Below, one piece after another: positions 1 through 8,753 of a stretch of DNA of 64,000 nucleotides (its first letter is position 1; each line of letters opens with the position of its first letter). The DNA comes from Caldifarciminota bacterium (lineage in GTDB: Bacteria > Hydrothermota > UBA3072): positions 146,706 to 210,705 of the forward strand of contig JAFGHJ010000003.1 of the NCBI GenBank assembly GCA_016930175.1. Reading direction: 5' to 3'. The notes beneath the pieces are model-generated. The model made no database searches. It was not told the origin of the DNA and was given only the letters and a program-made list of their open reading frames with translations. The translations under genes were made by a program, and so were the position numbers.

Positions 1-501
1 TTTACAGGATTATATTTTTATTTGTTTTAATAAAATAAAGAGAACAAAGGGGAGGGGGTAAATCTGATTATATCTGAGTCAATCTGCGTGCTATTAGAAA
101 CTTATAAATTACAACTTACAATTTAGAATTTTTGGCAGAAGGTTAGAAAAACAGCTAACGGCTTACAACTCACTGCTGACAGTTCTTAAGCTAACGTTCC
201 TCTTCTTGTATGTTTTAAAATGTTTTTGCCGAAAGCCGAAAGCGATAAGCGGATAGCCTATTTATCTCTGTGTGCTCCGTGTCTTTGTGAGAGAATCTTT
301 TTTTTGGGTTGTGAGATGGGTTTTAAACAACATATTTTTCTTTGTGTTCTCTGCGAGTTTTTTGTTTCTCTGCTTGCCCTGTGCAATGAATCAACCAATT
401 TTTTTATTTCACAGGGTGTCCTCTGTGTTTCAAAATTTGGTGGGGTGGTGGCTCTTGACAACAAAGCTATTTTGTGTATCCTAATTTCAGACGGAGGATT
501 G
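1..501. repeat. 5' intergenic stretch with dispersed repeat modules
   Basis: No convincing gene is present. The stretch holds fragments of the mosaic repeat seen throughout the window: a module around 105-140 (ataaattacaacttacaatt), a 'ctaacggct'-type module near 150-180, and from about 264 to 420 the block reading 'gtgtctttgtgagagaatc', then a G-rich 'gggttgtgagatgggtttta' and 'tttgtgttctctgcgag'. A long open frame starts at 220 but is the aspartokinase frame running through repeat sequence. It ends with the promoter and ribosome binding site of the aspartokinase. Confidence 0.7.
455..482 (+). promoter_or_regulatory. Predicted sigma70-type promoter of the aspartokinase gene
   Basis: TTGACA at 455-460, a 16-bp spacer and TATCCT at 477-482 predict a start near 489. 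The Shine-Dalgarno acggagg lies at 491-497 and the ATG at 502, so the leader would be only about 13 nt. Seen in sequence; activity is inferred. Confidence 0.55.
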
Positions 502-1896
502 ATGTTAACTGTTGAAAAAATAGGTGGGGTTTCGATGTCGAAATTCCAGGACGTGTTAAAAAACATAATTTTGGGTAATCGTAAGGAAGGAGATTACTAC
601 AACAGGATTTTTGTTGTCTCGGCTTACGCAGATGTGACCAATTGGCTTCTGGAACATAAGAAAACCGGCGAGCCCGGCGTTTATGTGAAATTCGCGAAAC
701 AGGAAAGTTATGATAGAGCTCTGGAGGAAGTTCTCGACAAATTACTGAAGATAAACAGGAATTTTATAGATATTGGATTGGATCTTGAAATTGCCGACAA
801 TTTTATAAAAAATCGCATTCAGGAAGCCAGAAATTATTTGCATAATATGGCCAATGTACTGGCTTCGGGATATCTTGATAGGGATAGTATTTTGCTCGCA
901 GCGCGTGAAGTTTTGGCTTCTATAGGAGAGGCTCATTCGGCTTTTAACTCGGTAAATATTCTTGAGAATAATAATATTCATTCTACTTTCGTTGATTTAT
1001 GTGGTTTTGAAGATTCGGAATTATTGAGTATCGATGAAAGAATACATAGAAAACTAAAAGGAATAGATTTTTCTAAGACTCTGGCTGTTGTTACCGGATA
1101 CACTAAAGGAACGGAAGGCATTATGAGGGAATTCGATAGAGGGTATTCCGAGGTCACTTTCAGCAAGGTCGCAGTCGAGGTGGGCGCAAAGGAAGCGGTA
1201 ATTCATAAGGAATTTCATCTTTCTTCCGCCGATCCTAAAGTCGTGGGCGAAGATAAAGCAATTCCTGTCGGATTTACGAATTTTAACGTGGCGGATCAGC
1301 TTGCGGATATAGGTATGGAAGCGATTCATCCGAAGGCTTCTAAACCGATAGAGATGGCAGGGATAAACATCAGGATAAAAAGCACTTTTGAGCCGGAGCA
1401 TGAAGGGACTCTTATTTCGAAAAATTACGTGGGTGAGAGGTCAAGAGTGGAAGTGATATCCGGAAGCGATAAAGTGGTTGTTTTAGAAGTCCACGATCCT
1501 CTTATGGTGGGTGAAGTCGGAGCCGACCTCGAGATAATGAAAATATTTAAAAAATATAAAGTCAGTTATATTTTAAAGGCAACGGACGCAAACAGCATAT
1601 CGATGGTGATATGGGAGAAAGATTTAAGCGACGATTTAGTAAAGGAGTTGAAGGAGAAATACTATAGAATTACCGTTAAAAAAGTAGCTGTTTTGTGTGT
1701 GGTTGGTACCAATATCGCCAGTCCGGGGATTCTTGAGCGGACTACGAAATTATTGGCGGATAATAAGGTTAATATTGAGTGTGTTTCGCAGTCTTTACAG
1801 CAGGTTAATATGCAGTTTGTAATCAATAGAAAGGATTATAATAAAGCTGTTGTTGCCTTAAATGATGCGCTTTGCGTAAAGCCAATTGCAACTTAG
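502..1896 (+). CDS. Aspartate kinase, resembling the ectoine-cluster type
   Basis: Predicted to phosphorylate L-aspartate to aspartyl phosphate, the first step toward lysine, threonine, methionine or ectoine. At the chosen start (ATG 502, Shine-Dalgarno acggagg) the protein begins MLTVEKIGGVSMSKF, the nucleotide-binding KxGGxS signature of the family. The open frame extends upstream to 220, but only through repeat DNA. The kinase domain fills about residues 1-310 and two ACT-like regulatory segments follow (about 315-375 and 395-464). The N-terminal wording, including EHKKTGEPGVY, recalls the Ask_Ect aspartokinases found beside ectABC; that is from memory, and no ect gene is in view. 464 residues is normal length. 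Confidence 0.85.
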   Translation: MLTVEKIGGVSMSKFQDVLKNIILGNRKEGDYYNRIFVVSAYADVTNWLLEHKKTGEPGVYVKFAKQESYDRALEEVLDKLLKINRNFIDIGLDLEIADNFIKNRIQEARNYLHNMANVLASGYLDRDSILLAAREVLASIGEAHSAFNSVNILENNNIHSTFVDLCGFEDSELLSIDERIHRKLKGIDFSKTLAVVTGYTKGTEGIMREFDRGYSEVTFSKVAVEVGAKEAVIHKEFHLSSADPKVVGEDKAIPVGFTNFNVADQLADIGMEAIHPKASKPIEMAGINIRIKSTFEPEHEGTLISKNYVGERSRVEVISGSDKVVVLEVHDPLMVGEVGADLEIMKIFKKYKVSYILKATDANSISMVIWEKDLSDDLVKELKEKYYRITVKKVAVLCVVGTNIASPGILERTTKLLADNKVNIECVSQSLQQVNMQFVINRKDYNKAVVALNDALCVKPIAT

Positions 1897-1967
1897 GCTT
1901 GACTGCGAAAATTGTAATGTATCTAAACACCTTTTAAGACCAGGAAGAACAGGAGAGGAGAAAATAA

Positions 1968-3182
1968 ATGTCTGAAATAAAAAATATAGGTATTATAACC
2001 AGCGGAGGAGACTGCGGTGGGTTGAATGCCGTTGTTAGGGGTGCGGCTTTTATGGCTATGGCGAACGGTGTTTCCGCCTATATTATTCCTAATGGTTACG
2101 CAGGATTGTATAATCTTATAGATATGGAAAAATTAGCCAGGTTGGACGAAAGGAGGGTCGATACGATAAATTCGACTCTTGCAGGTTCAGAAGCGGGGCA
2201 TTCCAGAGTTAAGATAAAAAAGATACAAAGTGAAGATAAATATGTGAGAATTAAAGAGGGTCTTAAGAAATTCGACATAGGCGGTCTGGTTATTTCCGGC
2301 GGAGACGATACAGGCAGCGTGGTGGTGGATTTGGCACAGCAAGGTATACCCTGTGTCCACGCGCCGAAAACAATGGACCTTGACCTTCAGACTTACTCCG
2401 TGGGTGCGGATTCAGCTATTAGTCGAGTTTCAAGTTTTGTGTCCGATCTTAAAACCACGGGGCAAAGCCACAACAGGATAATGGTAATAGAAGTGTTTGG
2501 AAGATATGCCGGGCATACCGCATTTAGAGGAGGTGTGGGAGCTGACGCCGATTGTATTTTAATACCCGAGATTCCTGTGGATTTCGATGTTGTTTATAAG
2601 CATATGAAGAAGCATTTCATGAGGAGAATAATCGATAGTGATGTAAATGCCGGCACCTATTCGGTTGTTGTCGCAGAAGGAATGAAAGATGCGTCAGGAG
2701 AAGAATTGTATGACGAGAGTCTTGGAGTGGATGCTTTCGGACATAAAAAATTAGCCGGAGCCGGCAGGTATGTTCGGAAACAATTGGAGAAAAGATTGAA
2801 AGATGACCCGGAGATAAAGAAATTCATGAAAGAGCAGGGTATGTTTGTTCCGGGATTGTATGAGGTGCCTGAGGTTCGTGATGTTAAACCTGAGCATCTT
2901 GTTCGTTCCGGTAAGTCTTCCGCTTTCGATGTAAATTTCGGAATGGAGGCTGGAGCAGGAGCGGTGGTACTCTTGCTTAACGGAATGAGTGGAGTTACGG
3001 TTCAGGATGTCAAGAAAGGAAAAGTTAGATATCTTCCTACAGATAAGGCGATAAAAGAGCGAGATGTAGATCTTGAAATGGTTTCTTTTTACGAGAGTCT
3101 CGGAACCTGTTTCGGAAGAAAGGGCGATGTATATAAGGCAAAATTTGAAGAAAACAAGGGGGAGATAGAACGCCATCTTTAG
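1968..3182 (+). CDS. 6-phosphofructokinase, probably pyrophosphate-dependent
   Basis: Phosphorylates fructose 6-phosphate in glycolysis. The N-terminal loop TSGGDCGGLN (11-20), the phosphoryl-donor motif GGDDT (111-115), the catalytic motif PKTMDLDL (133-140, keeping both Asp) and the GRYAGH segment are visible. In ATP enzymes the fourth residue of the donor motif is Gly and the residue before the catalytic Thr is Gly. Here they are Asp114 and Lys135's neighbour context (PKT), which is typical of PPi enzymes, so phosphoryl transfer is probably reversible and PPi-linked. The usual TIDND is TMDLD, an unusual Asn to Leu change. It starts 71 bp after the aspartokinase with Shine-Dalgarno ggagagg and heads a four-gene run. 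Confidence 0.88.
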   Translation: MSEIKNIGIITSGGDCGGLNAVVRGAAFMAMANGVSAYIIPNGYAGLYNLIDMEKLARLDERRVDTINSTLAGSEAGHSRVKIKKIQSEDKYVRIKEGLKKFDIGGLVISGGDDTGSVVVDLAQQGIPCVHAPKTMDLDLQTYSVGADSAISRVSSFVSDLKTTGQSHNRIMVIEVFGRYAGHTAFRGGVGADADCILIPEIPVDFDVVYKHMKKHFMRRIIDSDVNAGTYSVVVAEGMKDASGEELYDESLGVDAFGHKKLAGAGRYVRKQLEKRLKDDPEIKKFMKEQGMFVPGLYEVPEVRDVKPEHLVRSGKSSAFDVNFGMEAGAGAVVLLLNGMSGVTVQDVKKGKVRYLPTDKAIKERDVDLEMVSFYESLGTCFGRKGDVYKAKFEENKGEIERHL

Positions 3183-3212
3183 TTTTTGATTGGATGCTGA
3201 AAAGGAGGAATA

Positions 3213-3452
3213 ATGTCGAAAATAATAGTTTATTCAACTCCCACATGTCCATATTGTAATCTGGTTAAAGATTATTTAAAGCAAAAGGGAGTTGAATTTG
3301 AGGAGAAGGATGTCTCGAAAAATAGGGTTGCTGCTCGAGAGATGGTTGAAAGGTCAGGCGAGATGGGTGTTCCTCAAATCGATATTAATGGGACAATTAT
3401 TGTCGGTTTTAATAGAGATGCTATAGATGGTGAGCTTGGCAAGATAAAATAA
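3213..3452 (+). CDS. Glutaredoxin-like thiol-disulfide protein
   Basis: An 79-residue single thioredoxin-fold protein of the NrdH/YruB glutaredoxin-like group. The active site CPYC is at residues 12-15 near the N-terminus, and the cis-proline segment GVPQI is in the second half, followed by IIVGF. It probably moves electrons between thiols and disulfides in the cytoplasm. It has its own ribosome binding site (aaaggagg) and follows the phosphofructokinase by 30 bp. Together with the ferritin-like gene downstream, it suggests a small redox/oxygen-defence unit in an anaerobe. The specific electron donor cannot be told. Confidence 0.85.
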   Translation: MSKIIVYSTPTCPYCNLVKDYLKQKGVEFEEKDVSKNRVAAREMVERSGEMGVPQIDINGTIIVGFNRDAIDGELGKIK

Positions 3453-3487
3453 GGGATATCTTGAATTTTAAGCTCACAGGAGGATAA

Positions 3488-3961
3488 ATGGCGATTTTTG
3501 AAGCAAAGGAGATTTTTAAATTTGCAATAAGAATTGAGGAAAACGGCGAGAAATTTTACAGGTTTGCAAGTAAGTTAGCTGATGATGAAGAAACGAAAAA
3601 GATATTTAATTATCTGGCAGATGAAGAGGTAAAGCATAAGAAAATTTTTACCAAGTTACTTTCTGAAATAACTAAGGATATTTCTTTCGATAATTACTCC
3701 GATGAGTACTTTGATTATTTGAGATGTTATGTTGACAATGTGATTTTTACCGAGGAACAGCTGGAGAAACAGCAAGAAGAAGTCAAAGATGTTCTTTCCG
3801 CGATAAAATTTGCAATGCAGAAAGAATTGGATTCCGTTCTCTATTATCATGAAGTGGAGAAATTCGTGTCAGATAAACAGAAAGATTTAATACAAGAAAT
3901 AATCGCGGAAGAACGAAAACATTACGCCAAACTGTCGGAGATGAAAAAAAATCTGAAGTGA
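3488..3961 (+). CDS. Ferritin-like di-iron protein (rubrerythrin family, no rubredoxin domain)
   Basis: A 157-residue four-helix protein. Glutamates and ExxH pairs expected for a di-iron centre are visible: Glu17/18 in the first helix, Glu46-Glu47 with His50 (DEEVKH), a Glu in QKELDSVLYYHEVEKF, and Glu141-Glu142 with His145 (EERKHY). There is no C-terminal CxxC rubredoxin module, so it is an erythrin/ferritin-like relative rather than a full rubrerythrin. The probable role is peroxide or oxygen detoxification or iron handling in the cytoplasm. It sits between a glutaredoxin-like gene and a metallo-hydrolase in one transcription unit with a good Shine-Dalgarno (caggagg). Confidence 0.8.
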   Translation: MAIFEAKEIFKFAIRIEENGEKFYRFASKLADDEETKKIFNYLADEEVKHKKIFTKLLSEITKDISFDNYSDEYFDYLRCYVDNVIFTEEQLEKQQEEVKDVLSAIKFAMQKELDSVLYYHEVEKFVSDKQKDLIQEIIAEERKHYAKLSEMKKNLK

Positions 3962-3962
3962 T

Positions 3963-4757
3963 TTGACAGAAAAAAAAGGCTCTTTTTATCTAAAAATTAT
4001 CGTTTTGGGTTCAGGAAGTTGTGTTCCTTCCTTTGTAAGGTATCCGGCTTCCTATTTTTTTTATTCTACTACTTTAAAAGAAAATTGGCTTGTAGATATA
4101 GGAGAAGGGGCTCTTTTCAGATTGTCGGAAGCGAAAGAGTCCTATAGGGAAATAGATAGAATATTTATAAGCCATACTCATCCCGACCATATCGAAGCTC
4201 TTGTTCCTTTACTTCTTGCTTTAAAATATACACCGGGTTTTAAAAGGAGTAAACCTTTATTTATATATGGTCCCGATAATGTTTGGGAGTACGTACAGAT
4301 GCGTTTGGATTTTGCTCCGTATTTAAAATATGACTTTCCGCTGGAGTTTATTTCTTGTTCTCACATGAGTGAAGTTAAAATCGGAGACTGTTTATTGAAA
4401 ACGGAAAAGATGGAGCATTTTGAGCCTACTCTTGGTTTTCGGTGGGAGATTGGTCATAAGGTTGTAGTTTACGGGGCGGACGGAGCTCTGTCGGATAATT
4501 TAATAGAGCTTTCCCTTAATGCAGATTTGTTAATTGCGGAAAGTTCTTATACTAAAAATAAGCCGGGTCCGGGTCATTTAACCACGTTTGAAGCTGGTAG
4601 AGTAGCCGCGGAAGCCGGAGCAAGAAAGTTGCTACTTTCACATTTCTATCCCGAAGTTGCTGCAATGAAAGAAGAAGAAATAGAGGAAGAAGTAAGGTCT
4701 TCCGGTTATAAGGGAGAAATTCTCTTGGCGAAAGATTTGATGACAATCTGGATATGA
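3963..4757 (+). CDS. Metallo-beta-lactamase-fold hydrolase, RNase Z-like
   Basis: Contains the HxHxDH zinc motif as HTHPDH, followed by later histidine and aspartate ligands (KMEHFEP, YGADGA, LLSHFYP), the order of the RNase Z/ElaC-like and phosphodiesterase branch of the fold. The N-terminal strand is LKIIVLGSGSCVPS. The frame opens with TTG one base after the previous stop, so translation is probably coupled. Residues before LKIIVLG are not conserved-looking, so the true start could be slightly later. The substrate is unknown: tRNA 3' processing is possible, but the long exosite arm typical of ElaC is not obvious. Confidence 0.75.
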   Translation: MTEKKGSFYLKIIVLGSGSCVPSFVRYPASYFFYSTTLKENWLVDIGEGALFRLSEAKESYREIDRIFISHTHPDHIEALVPLLLALKYTPGFKRSKPLFIYGPDNVWEYVQMRLDFAPYLKYDFPLEFISCSHMSEVKIGDCLLKTEKMEHFEPTLGFRWEIGHKVVVYGADGALSDNLIELSLNADLLIAESSYTKNKPGPGHLTTFEAGRVAAEAGARKLLLSHFYPEVAAMKEEEIEEEVRSSGYKGEILLAKDLMTIWI

Positions 4758-4995
4758 AAACTACTTTTTAATTGCCACAAAGACACGAAGGCACTAAGTA
4801 AAATATGGGCTTCAATCCATTTCTTGATAGAAATTAAATATTAAAATTTAAAAAGCAAAATGACAAATTAAAGTGTAAAATTATCCCTTCCCCCTAAACG
4901 CAAAACTTAAAAAATTGTGCTATTAGTGAAATTCGTTGTTTCTATTTTTTACTTTTGAATTTTGATTTGTATTTTTTCATTTTGATATTTGATTT
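4758..4995. repeat. Intergenic repeats between convergent genes
   Basis: Convergent 3' ends meet here. It holds a 'ccacaaagacacgaaggcac' module (about 4773-4800), an A-rich module around 4835-4885, and the start of a 33-bp element (4965-4997) that recurs exactly at 21036-21068 and in part near 6682-6704. In all three places the element abuts the stop codon of a minus-strand gene. Confidence 0.6.
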
Positions 4996-5976
4996 TTACA
5001 TTTTGTTTAAGGCCTTAATGTACTGAAGCCTATCGTAAAGCTCGGTCTTTTCTTCTTCTTTTTTACTTAATTTTCCTCTGAAGTCCTCGATGTTTTCGTA
5101 ATCATGTTCACTCATCCAGCTTTTAATCTCCTCGAGCATATTCTTTATGTGACCGATGCCGTTTTTGTAAAGTGTAGAGCATATCTCTACAGCTTTTGCT
5201 CCGGCTAGAATCTGTTTTATGACATCTTCTCCCGAATAGATGCCGGTTGTTGCGGCAAAATCACAATTTATGCGGTCAGATAAAAGAGCTATCCATCGCA
5301 GACTATTACTGATTTCGTTTGGAGAACTTAGGGGATTGCCTCCTATTGCCTTGAGATTTTTGATGTCTATATCGAACTGATAGAAACGGTTAAATAAAAC
5401 TAAACCATTTACGCCTTTCTTTGATAGATCATTAAGAATTTTTGCAATTGATGTAAAATACGGTCCTATTTTAACAGCTACAGGTAAGTTGATTTCCCCA
5501 AGTACTCCTTCTAAGATATCAAAATATATTTTCTCTATTTCTTCGCTATTCCTTTCTGAATTGCTGGGCAGTACGGAAATGTTGAGTTCTATAGCATCAG
5601 CTCCAGACAGTTCAAGTTGTTTTGCGTAGTCTATCCACCATTTTGGAGAAACACAATTGAGGCTTGCAATTATTGGAATAGAAGTTTTTTTCTTTGCATC
5701 GGAGATTAAATCCAGGTAAATGCTGGGACCGTTAGCCATGCTCATTCCCCGTACATACTCAAAAGCCTCCGTGTGATTCGGCAGCCAGCTGTCGGCTATT
5801 AAGTCTTCGGTTTCCGTTTCTATTTGTTCTTCAAAGAGAGATTTTAATACTACTGCTCCCGCACCAGCTTCTTCGCATTTCTTTATTTGTTCAATTTTAG
5901 AGGTCAAGTCGCAGCTTGCAACAATCAAAGGATTTTTTAATTCAAGACCCATATAAACAGTGGAAATATTTGCCAT
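4996..5976 (-). CDS. Dihydroorotate dehydrogenase-like FMN protein
   Basis: A TIM-barrel protein of the DHOD_like group. It opens with the family pattern GLELKNPLIVASC and carries the FMN-phosphate region near the C-terminus (TTGIYSGEDVIKQILAGA). The substrate loop reads ELNISVLPSN, lacking the Cys- or Ser-bearing loop of classical PyrD enzymes, so orotate formation is doubtful. This group is often annotated dihydroorotate dehydrogenase-like without a proven substrate. The pyrBC operon lies 4 kb away on the other strand, so it might still serve pyrimidine synthesis, but the motif argues for a different flavin reaction. It follows a Nudix gene by 13 bp. Confidence 0.78.
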   Translation of the reverse strand: MANISTVYMGLELKNPLIVASCDLTSKIEQIKKCEEAGAGAVVLKSLFEEQIETETEDLIADSWLPNHTEAFEYVRGMSMANGPSIYLDLISDAKKKTSIPIIASLNCVSPKWWIDYAKQLELSGADAIELNISVLPSNSERNSEEIEKIYFDILEGVLGEINLPVAVKIGPYFTSIAKILNDLSKKGVNGLVLFNRFYQFDIDIKNLKAIGGNPLSSPNEISNSLRWIALLSDRINCDFAATTGIYSGEDVIKQILAGAKAVEICSTLYKNGIGHIKNMLEEIKSWMSEHDYENIEDFRGKLSKKEEEKTELYDRLQYIKALNKM

Positions 5977-5989
5977 ATTTTCCTCCAGG

Positions 5990-6529
5990 CTACTTTAATT
6001 TATATCTTTTTTTTATTAAATTCTTTGCCTTCTCTATTGAATCGTGATAAAAATCGTGTTTCATTTCAGGTGTTTCTTCAAGTTCGAAAAATTTAGCATC
6101 AAGAGCATCATCACCTGCTTTTATATCCCCTCCGGTTATTCTGACGAGAAATATTATTATTAAAAGACTTCCGTATATTTCTACGTCATGAGTGTGGACG
6201 CTTAATAATTCTATTACTTCCCCTTTTAAAGAGGTTTCTTCATAAAGTTCCCTTAGCGCGGTTTCTTCGGGTTTTTCTCCTGCTTCCATAAATCCGGATG
6301 GAGGTGCCCATGAACCCTTTGAAGGTTCTATCCCTCTTTTGATTAGCGCAATTTTATTTTCTTTTATTCCTATGATTGATACACAGGGAAGGGGGTTTTT
6401 GTAATCTACAAAACCGCAGGAACGGCAATTCTTACGGTCTTTACCTTCAATGGAGTCTACCAGGAGTTTTTCCCCGCATATAGGACAATAATTGAATTCT
6501 CTTTTAGGGATGCTTTTATGTTTTATCAT
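5990..6529 (-). CDS. Nudix hydrolase with N-terminal zinc ribbon
   Basis: Residues 15-38 form a zinc ribbon (C15PIC18 and C35RSC38). The Nudix box runs from Gly79 to about Leu101: GFMEAGEKPEET followed by ALRELYEETSL, with all catalytic Glu and Arg residues in place. The arrangement resembles NudC/NADH-pyrophosphatase-like and ADP-ribose hydrolase relatives, which split nucleoside diphosphates linked to another group. At 179 residues it is shorter than NudC, so only a general house-cleaning pyrophosphatase role can be given. It is first in a two-gene minus-strand unit with the flavin protein. Confidence 0.85.
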   Translation of the reverse strand: MIKHKSIPKREFNYCPICGEKLLVDSIEGKDRKNCRSCGFVDYKNPLPCVSIIGIKENKIALIKRGIEPSKGSWAPPSGFMEAGEKPEETALRELYEETSLKGEVIELLSVHTHDVEIYGSLLIIIFLVRITGGDIKAGDDALDAKFFELEETPEMKHDFYHDSIEKAKNLIKKRYKLK

Positions 6530-6713
6530 AAGCTAAAATTAAAGTTTTATATAATTAAGTCAAGGCTGATAATTTCCGCACACAGCCCCAAAACACCAAG
6601 CTGTTAGCTATTTTACTTTAGCCTTTGGCTTTTATTTTTAAAAGGGCTAAAAACTAACGGCTAAAAGCGAAAGGCTGAACCTTTGATATTTGATTTTTGA
6701 ATTATTGGCGGCT

Positions 6714-8036
6714 TTACCGCGTTATTATGTTATTTTGTTTTGTTTTTCTGTACGCCCAGGTTAAGAGAAATATCAAATAAAACAAATATATGATGAGTAA
6801 TAAAGGTTCGTTTTTCTTAACTTTTATAATGACATAGGGGATTTTCTCAATTGTTATCATTGTCTTATTCATTGTAAATCCTATTATCCATGTAAAATTA
6901 CCGGTTATTCCTCTCAAAGGTGGAAGCAGAAAGAAAATAAAACAGCCCGAGATCAAAGCGCCGGTAAGCGGGATAAGAATTAGATTTGCAATTAAACCGA
7001 TTAGAGGTATATATCCGAAGTAATATGCAACTAAGGGTAGCGTGCCGAGCTGAGCGCTTAGCGTAAGAAAAAAAGGAATTATAATCCACTTTTTATACCA
7101 TTTATTTGGTATTTTTTCCAAATATTCTTTAAGGATGTTAAACATGATAAGAATTGAAAAGACTGCTAAAAATGAAAGTTGAAAGCTTATGCTGAATATG
7201 CTTCCTGGCATAAGTAAAGAGATAAAAATACCCGCCGCACAGAGTGTATTTAATGGATCTATATTTTTTTCTCGAGATTCGCCGATTACAAAAAACAATA
7301 ACATTATGGAAGCACGCATAACAGGTAAGCGTAAACCAGTGAAAACAGCGTAAATTAAAACAAAAAATCCCGAAATTAACAGGGCCGGATTCCTTTTTAA
7401 TTGTAGAACTTTAAGGAAAAGGAAAATAACTGCAAAGACGATTCCTGTATGTAGTCCGCTTACCGCTAACAAGTGAGCCGCTCCGCACGTCTGAAATCTT
7501 TTATACGTATATGAGGGAAGGGATTCTCTTACACCCAGAGTGATTGCAGAACACATTTCGCCGATGTCTCCAGGGCATGCCCCGCGGATTCTTTTATCCA
7601 GATATTTTCTCAGAGAAAACAATTTGTTTAAAATAGTGGGTGAAGATTTTATTGATTCTACTTTTGTCAATTTCGAAAATCCTCTAATCTCCGTAAACTT
7701 TCCGCTGCCTTTAACAAAATCCCCGCAATTTGCGGGTATTTTTGCATACAATTCTCCGAAAACAGGGTCTATTATTCTATTATTAAGGTAAAAACCTCTA
7801 AAATATATAATTTGTCCTCTTGGAGGAATACGAGAAGACTGAAAGACTCCGGCAGAGAAGAAAAGAACAATGAGGAGTGCAATATCTTTTCTTTTTATAA
7901 GAAAACCAATGATAGAAAGAAATAATCCTATCAAAAATATTCTAATATCTAAGAAATACCCCGAGTAAAGTCCGGTCAATAAAACAAGAAAGATGGTAAA
8001 CGCGGGCCTTTTTTTTAAGGTCTTCTTTATATCCAT
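6714..8036 (-). CDS. comEC: ComEC/Rec2-family DNA-uptake membrane protein, short form
   Basis: A polytopic membrane protein with the ComEC competence-domain signature HLLAVSGLHTG near residue 195 and the following hydrophobic segments (GLRLPVMRASIM). An N-terminal OB-like region precedes it. ComEC forms the channel that carries single-stranded DNA across the inner membrane. At 440 residues the protein ends after the membrane domain, and the C-terminal metallo-beta-lactamase-like domain of full-length ComEC is absent. It lies 37 bp behind the J-domain gene on the same strand and ends beside a repeat-filled gap. No other competence genes are visible. Confidence 0.85.
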   Translation of the reverse strand: MDIKKTLKKRPAFTIFLVLLTGLYSGYFLDIRIFLIGLFLSIIGFLIKRKDIALLIVLFFSAGVFQSSRIPPRGQIIYFRGFYLNNRIIDPVFGELYAKIPANCGDFVKGSGKFTEIRGFSKLTKVESIKSSPTILNKLFSLRKYLDKRIRGACPGDIGEMCSAITLGVRESLPSYTYKRFQTCGAAHLLAVSGLHTGIVFAVIFLFLKVLQLKRNPALLISGFFVLIYAVFTGLRLPVMRASIMLLFFVIGESREKNIDPLNTLCAAGIFISLLMPGSIFSISFQLSFLAVFSILIMFNILKEYLEKIPNKWYKKWIIIPFFLTLSAQLGTLPLVAYYFGYIPLIGLIANLILIPLTGALISGCFIFFLLPPLRGITGNFTWIIGFTMNKTMITIEKIPYVIIKVKKNEPLLLIIYLFYLIFLLTWAYRKTKQNNIITR

Positions 8037-8073
8037 TCTTATTACAAATTTAATTATTGTGGAAAATTTTGGC

Positions 8074-8700
8074 TTATGATTTACTAAAGAATTTTCTTAT
8101 TCCGGTATGGTTTTTCAATTCTTCCATGAAAGTTTTTGCTCTTGCGTGATTTCTATCCAATTTTAGTACTTTTTTTGTATGATTCAATGCGTCTTTATAT
8201 TTTCCTAACTTGGCATAACATCTGGCAAGATTAAAATAATTTTCGGCTGTTTCTTCGTTTACTGCCGCCTCAAGACAGAGATCCAACCCTTTTGTATCTC
8301 TTCCTGAGAGTATCAAAGATAAACCATAGTAGCTTTTAAAGGTCTGGTTTTCGCTGTCGAGTTGAAGAGCTTTTCTGAAATATTTGGATGCACGGACAGG
8401 GTCCCCCATTAAATACCTCATCCCCTGCTCGAACAACTTTATCCTGCTGTTTCTTCTATCTTTTTCCTGATCCTCCTCAAAAATTCCAAGAGTACATTCT
8501 CTGATGTACTTGCCTCTTGTGTCCGAATCTTTTAGTATAAGGTAAGCCTTTGTGATTTTTAGAAAATAAGGTAGAAACTGCTTCGCTTCTTCAGGAGGCA
8601 GATGGTCAGGGTGATATTTGGCGGCAAGTTTATAATAAGCTTTTTTTATTTCGTCATCGTTTGCATCTTTTGAAACGCCTAGTATTTCGAAATATTCCAT
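8074..8700 (-). CDS. J-domain protein with C-terminal TPR repeats
   Basis: Residues 1-65 are a J domain with the HPD tripeptide at 30-32, which stimulates DnaK ATPase. Residues about 90-200 contain tetratricopeptide-like helices (ASKYFRKALQLD, YFNLARCYAKLGKYKDAL). It probably directs DnaK to a particular partner bound by the TPRs. The ATG at 8698-8700 lies exactly where transcription from the -10 box at 8707-8712 should begin, and there is no Shine-Dalgarno, so a leaderless mRNA is inferred. It is likely co-transcribed with the ComEC-like gene. Confidence 0.85.
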   Translation of the reverse strand: MEYFEILGVSKDANDDEIKKAYYKLAAKYHPDHLPPEEAKQFLPYFLKITKAYLILKDSDTRGKYIRECTLGIFEEDQEKDRRNSRIKLFEQGMRYLMGDPVRASKYFRKALQLDSENQTFKSYYGLSLILSGRDTKGLDLCLEAAVNEETAENYFNLARCYAKLGKYKDALNHTKKVLKLDRNHARAKTFMEELKNHTGIRKFFSKS

Positions 8701-8706
8701 GGTATA

Positions 8707-8734
8707 ATTTTAAAGATACGAGAAAAAAAGTCAA
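8707..8734 (-). promoter_or_regulatory. Predicted promoter of the J-domain gene
   Basis: On the minus strand: TTGACT (8734-8729), 16 bp, TAAAAT (8712-8707). The predicted +1 is position 8700, the A of the ATG. The -35 box is one arm of an inverted repeat (8729-8736 with 8752-8759) whose other arm is the -35 of the divergent pyr promoter. Confidence 0.6.
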
Positions 8735-8753
8735 GGGTATTTTTTAAGAAACC

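Noticed and set aside
220..501. N-terminal extension of the aspartokinase frame by 94 residues
   Set aside because: It is encoded by intergenic repeat DNA, and a good ribosome binding site and promoter point to ATG 502.
258..1401. Several minus-strand ORFs of 60-115 codons over the aspartokinase
   Set aside because: They are shadows of the real gene and of repeats, with no ribosome binding site or recognisable protein sequence.
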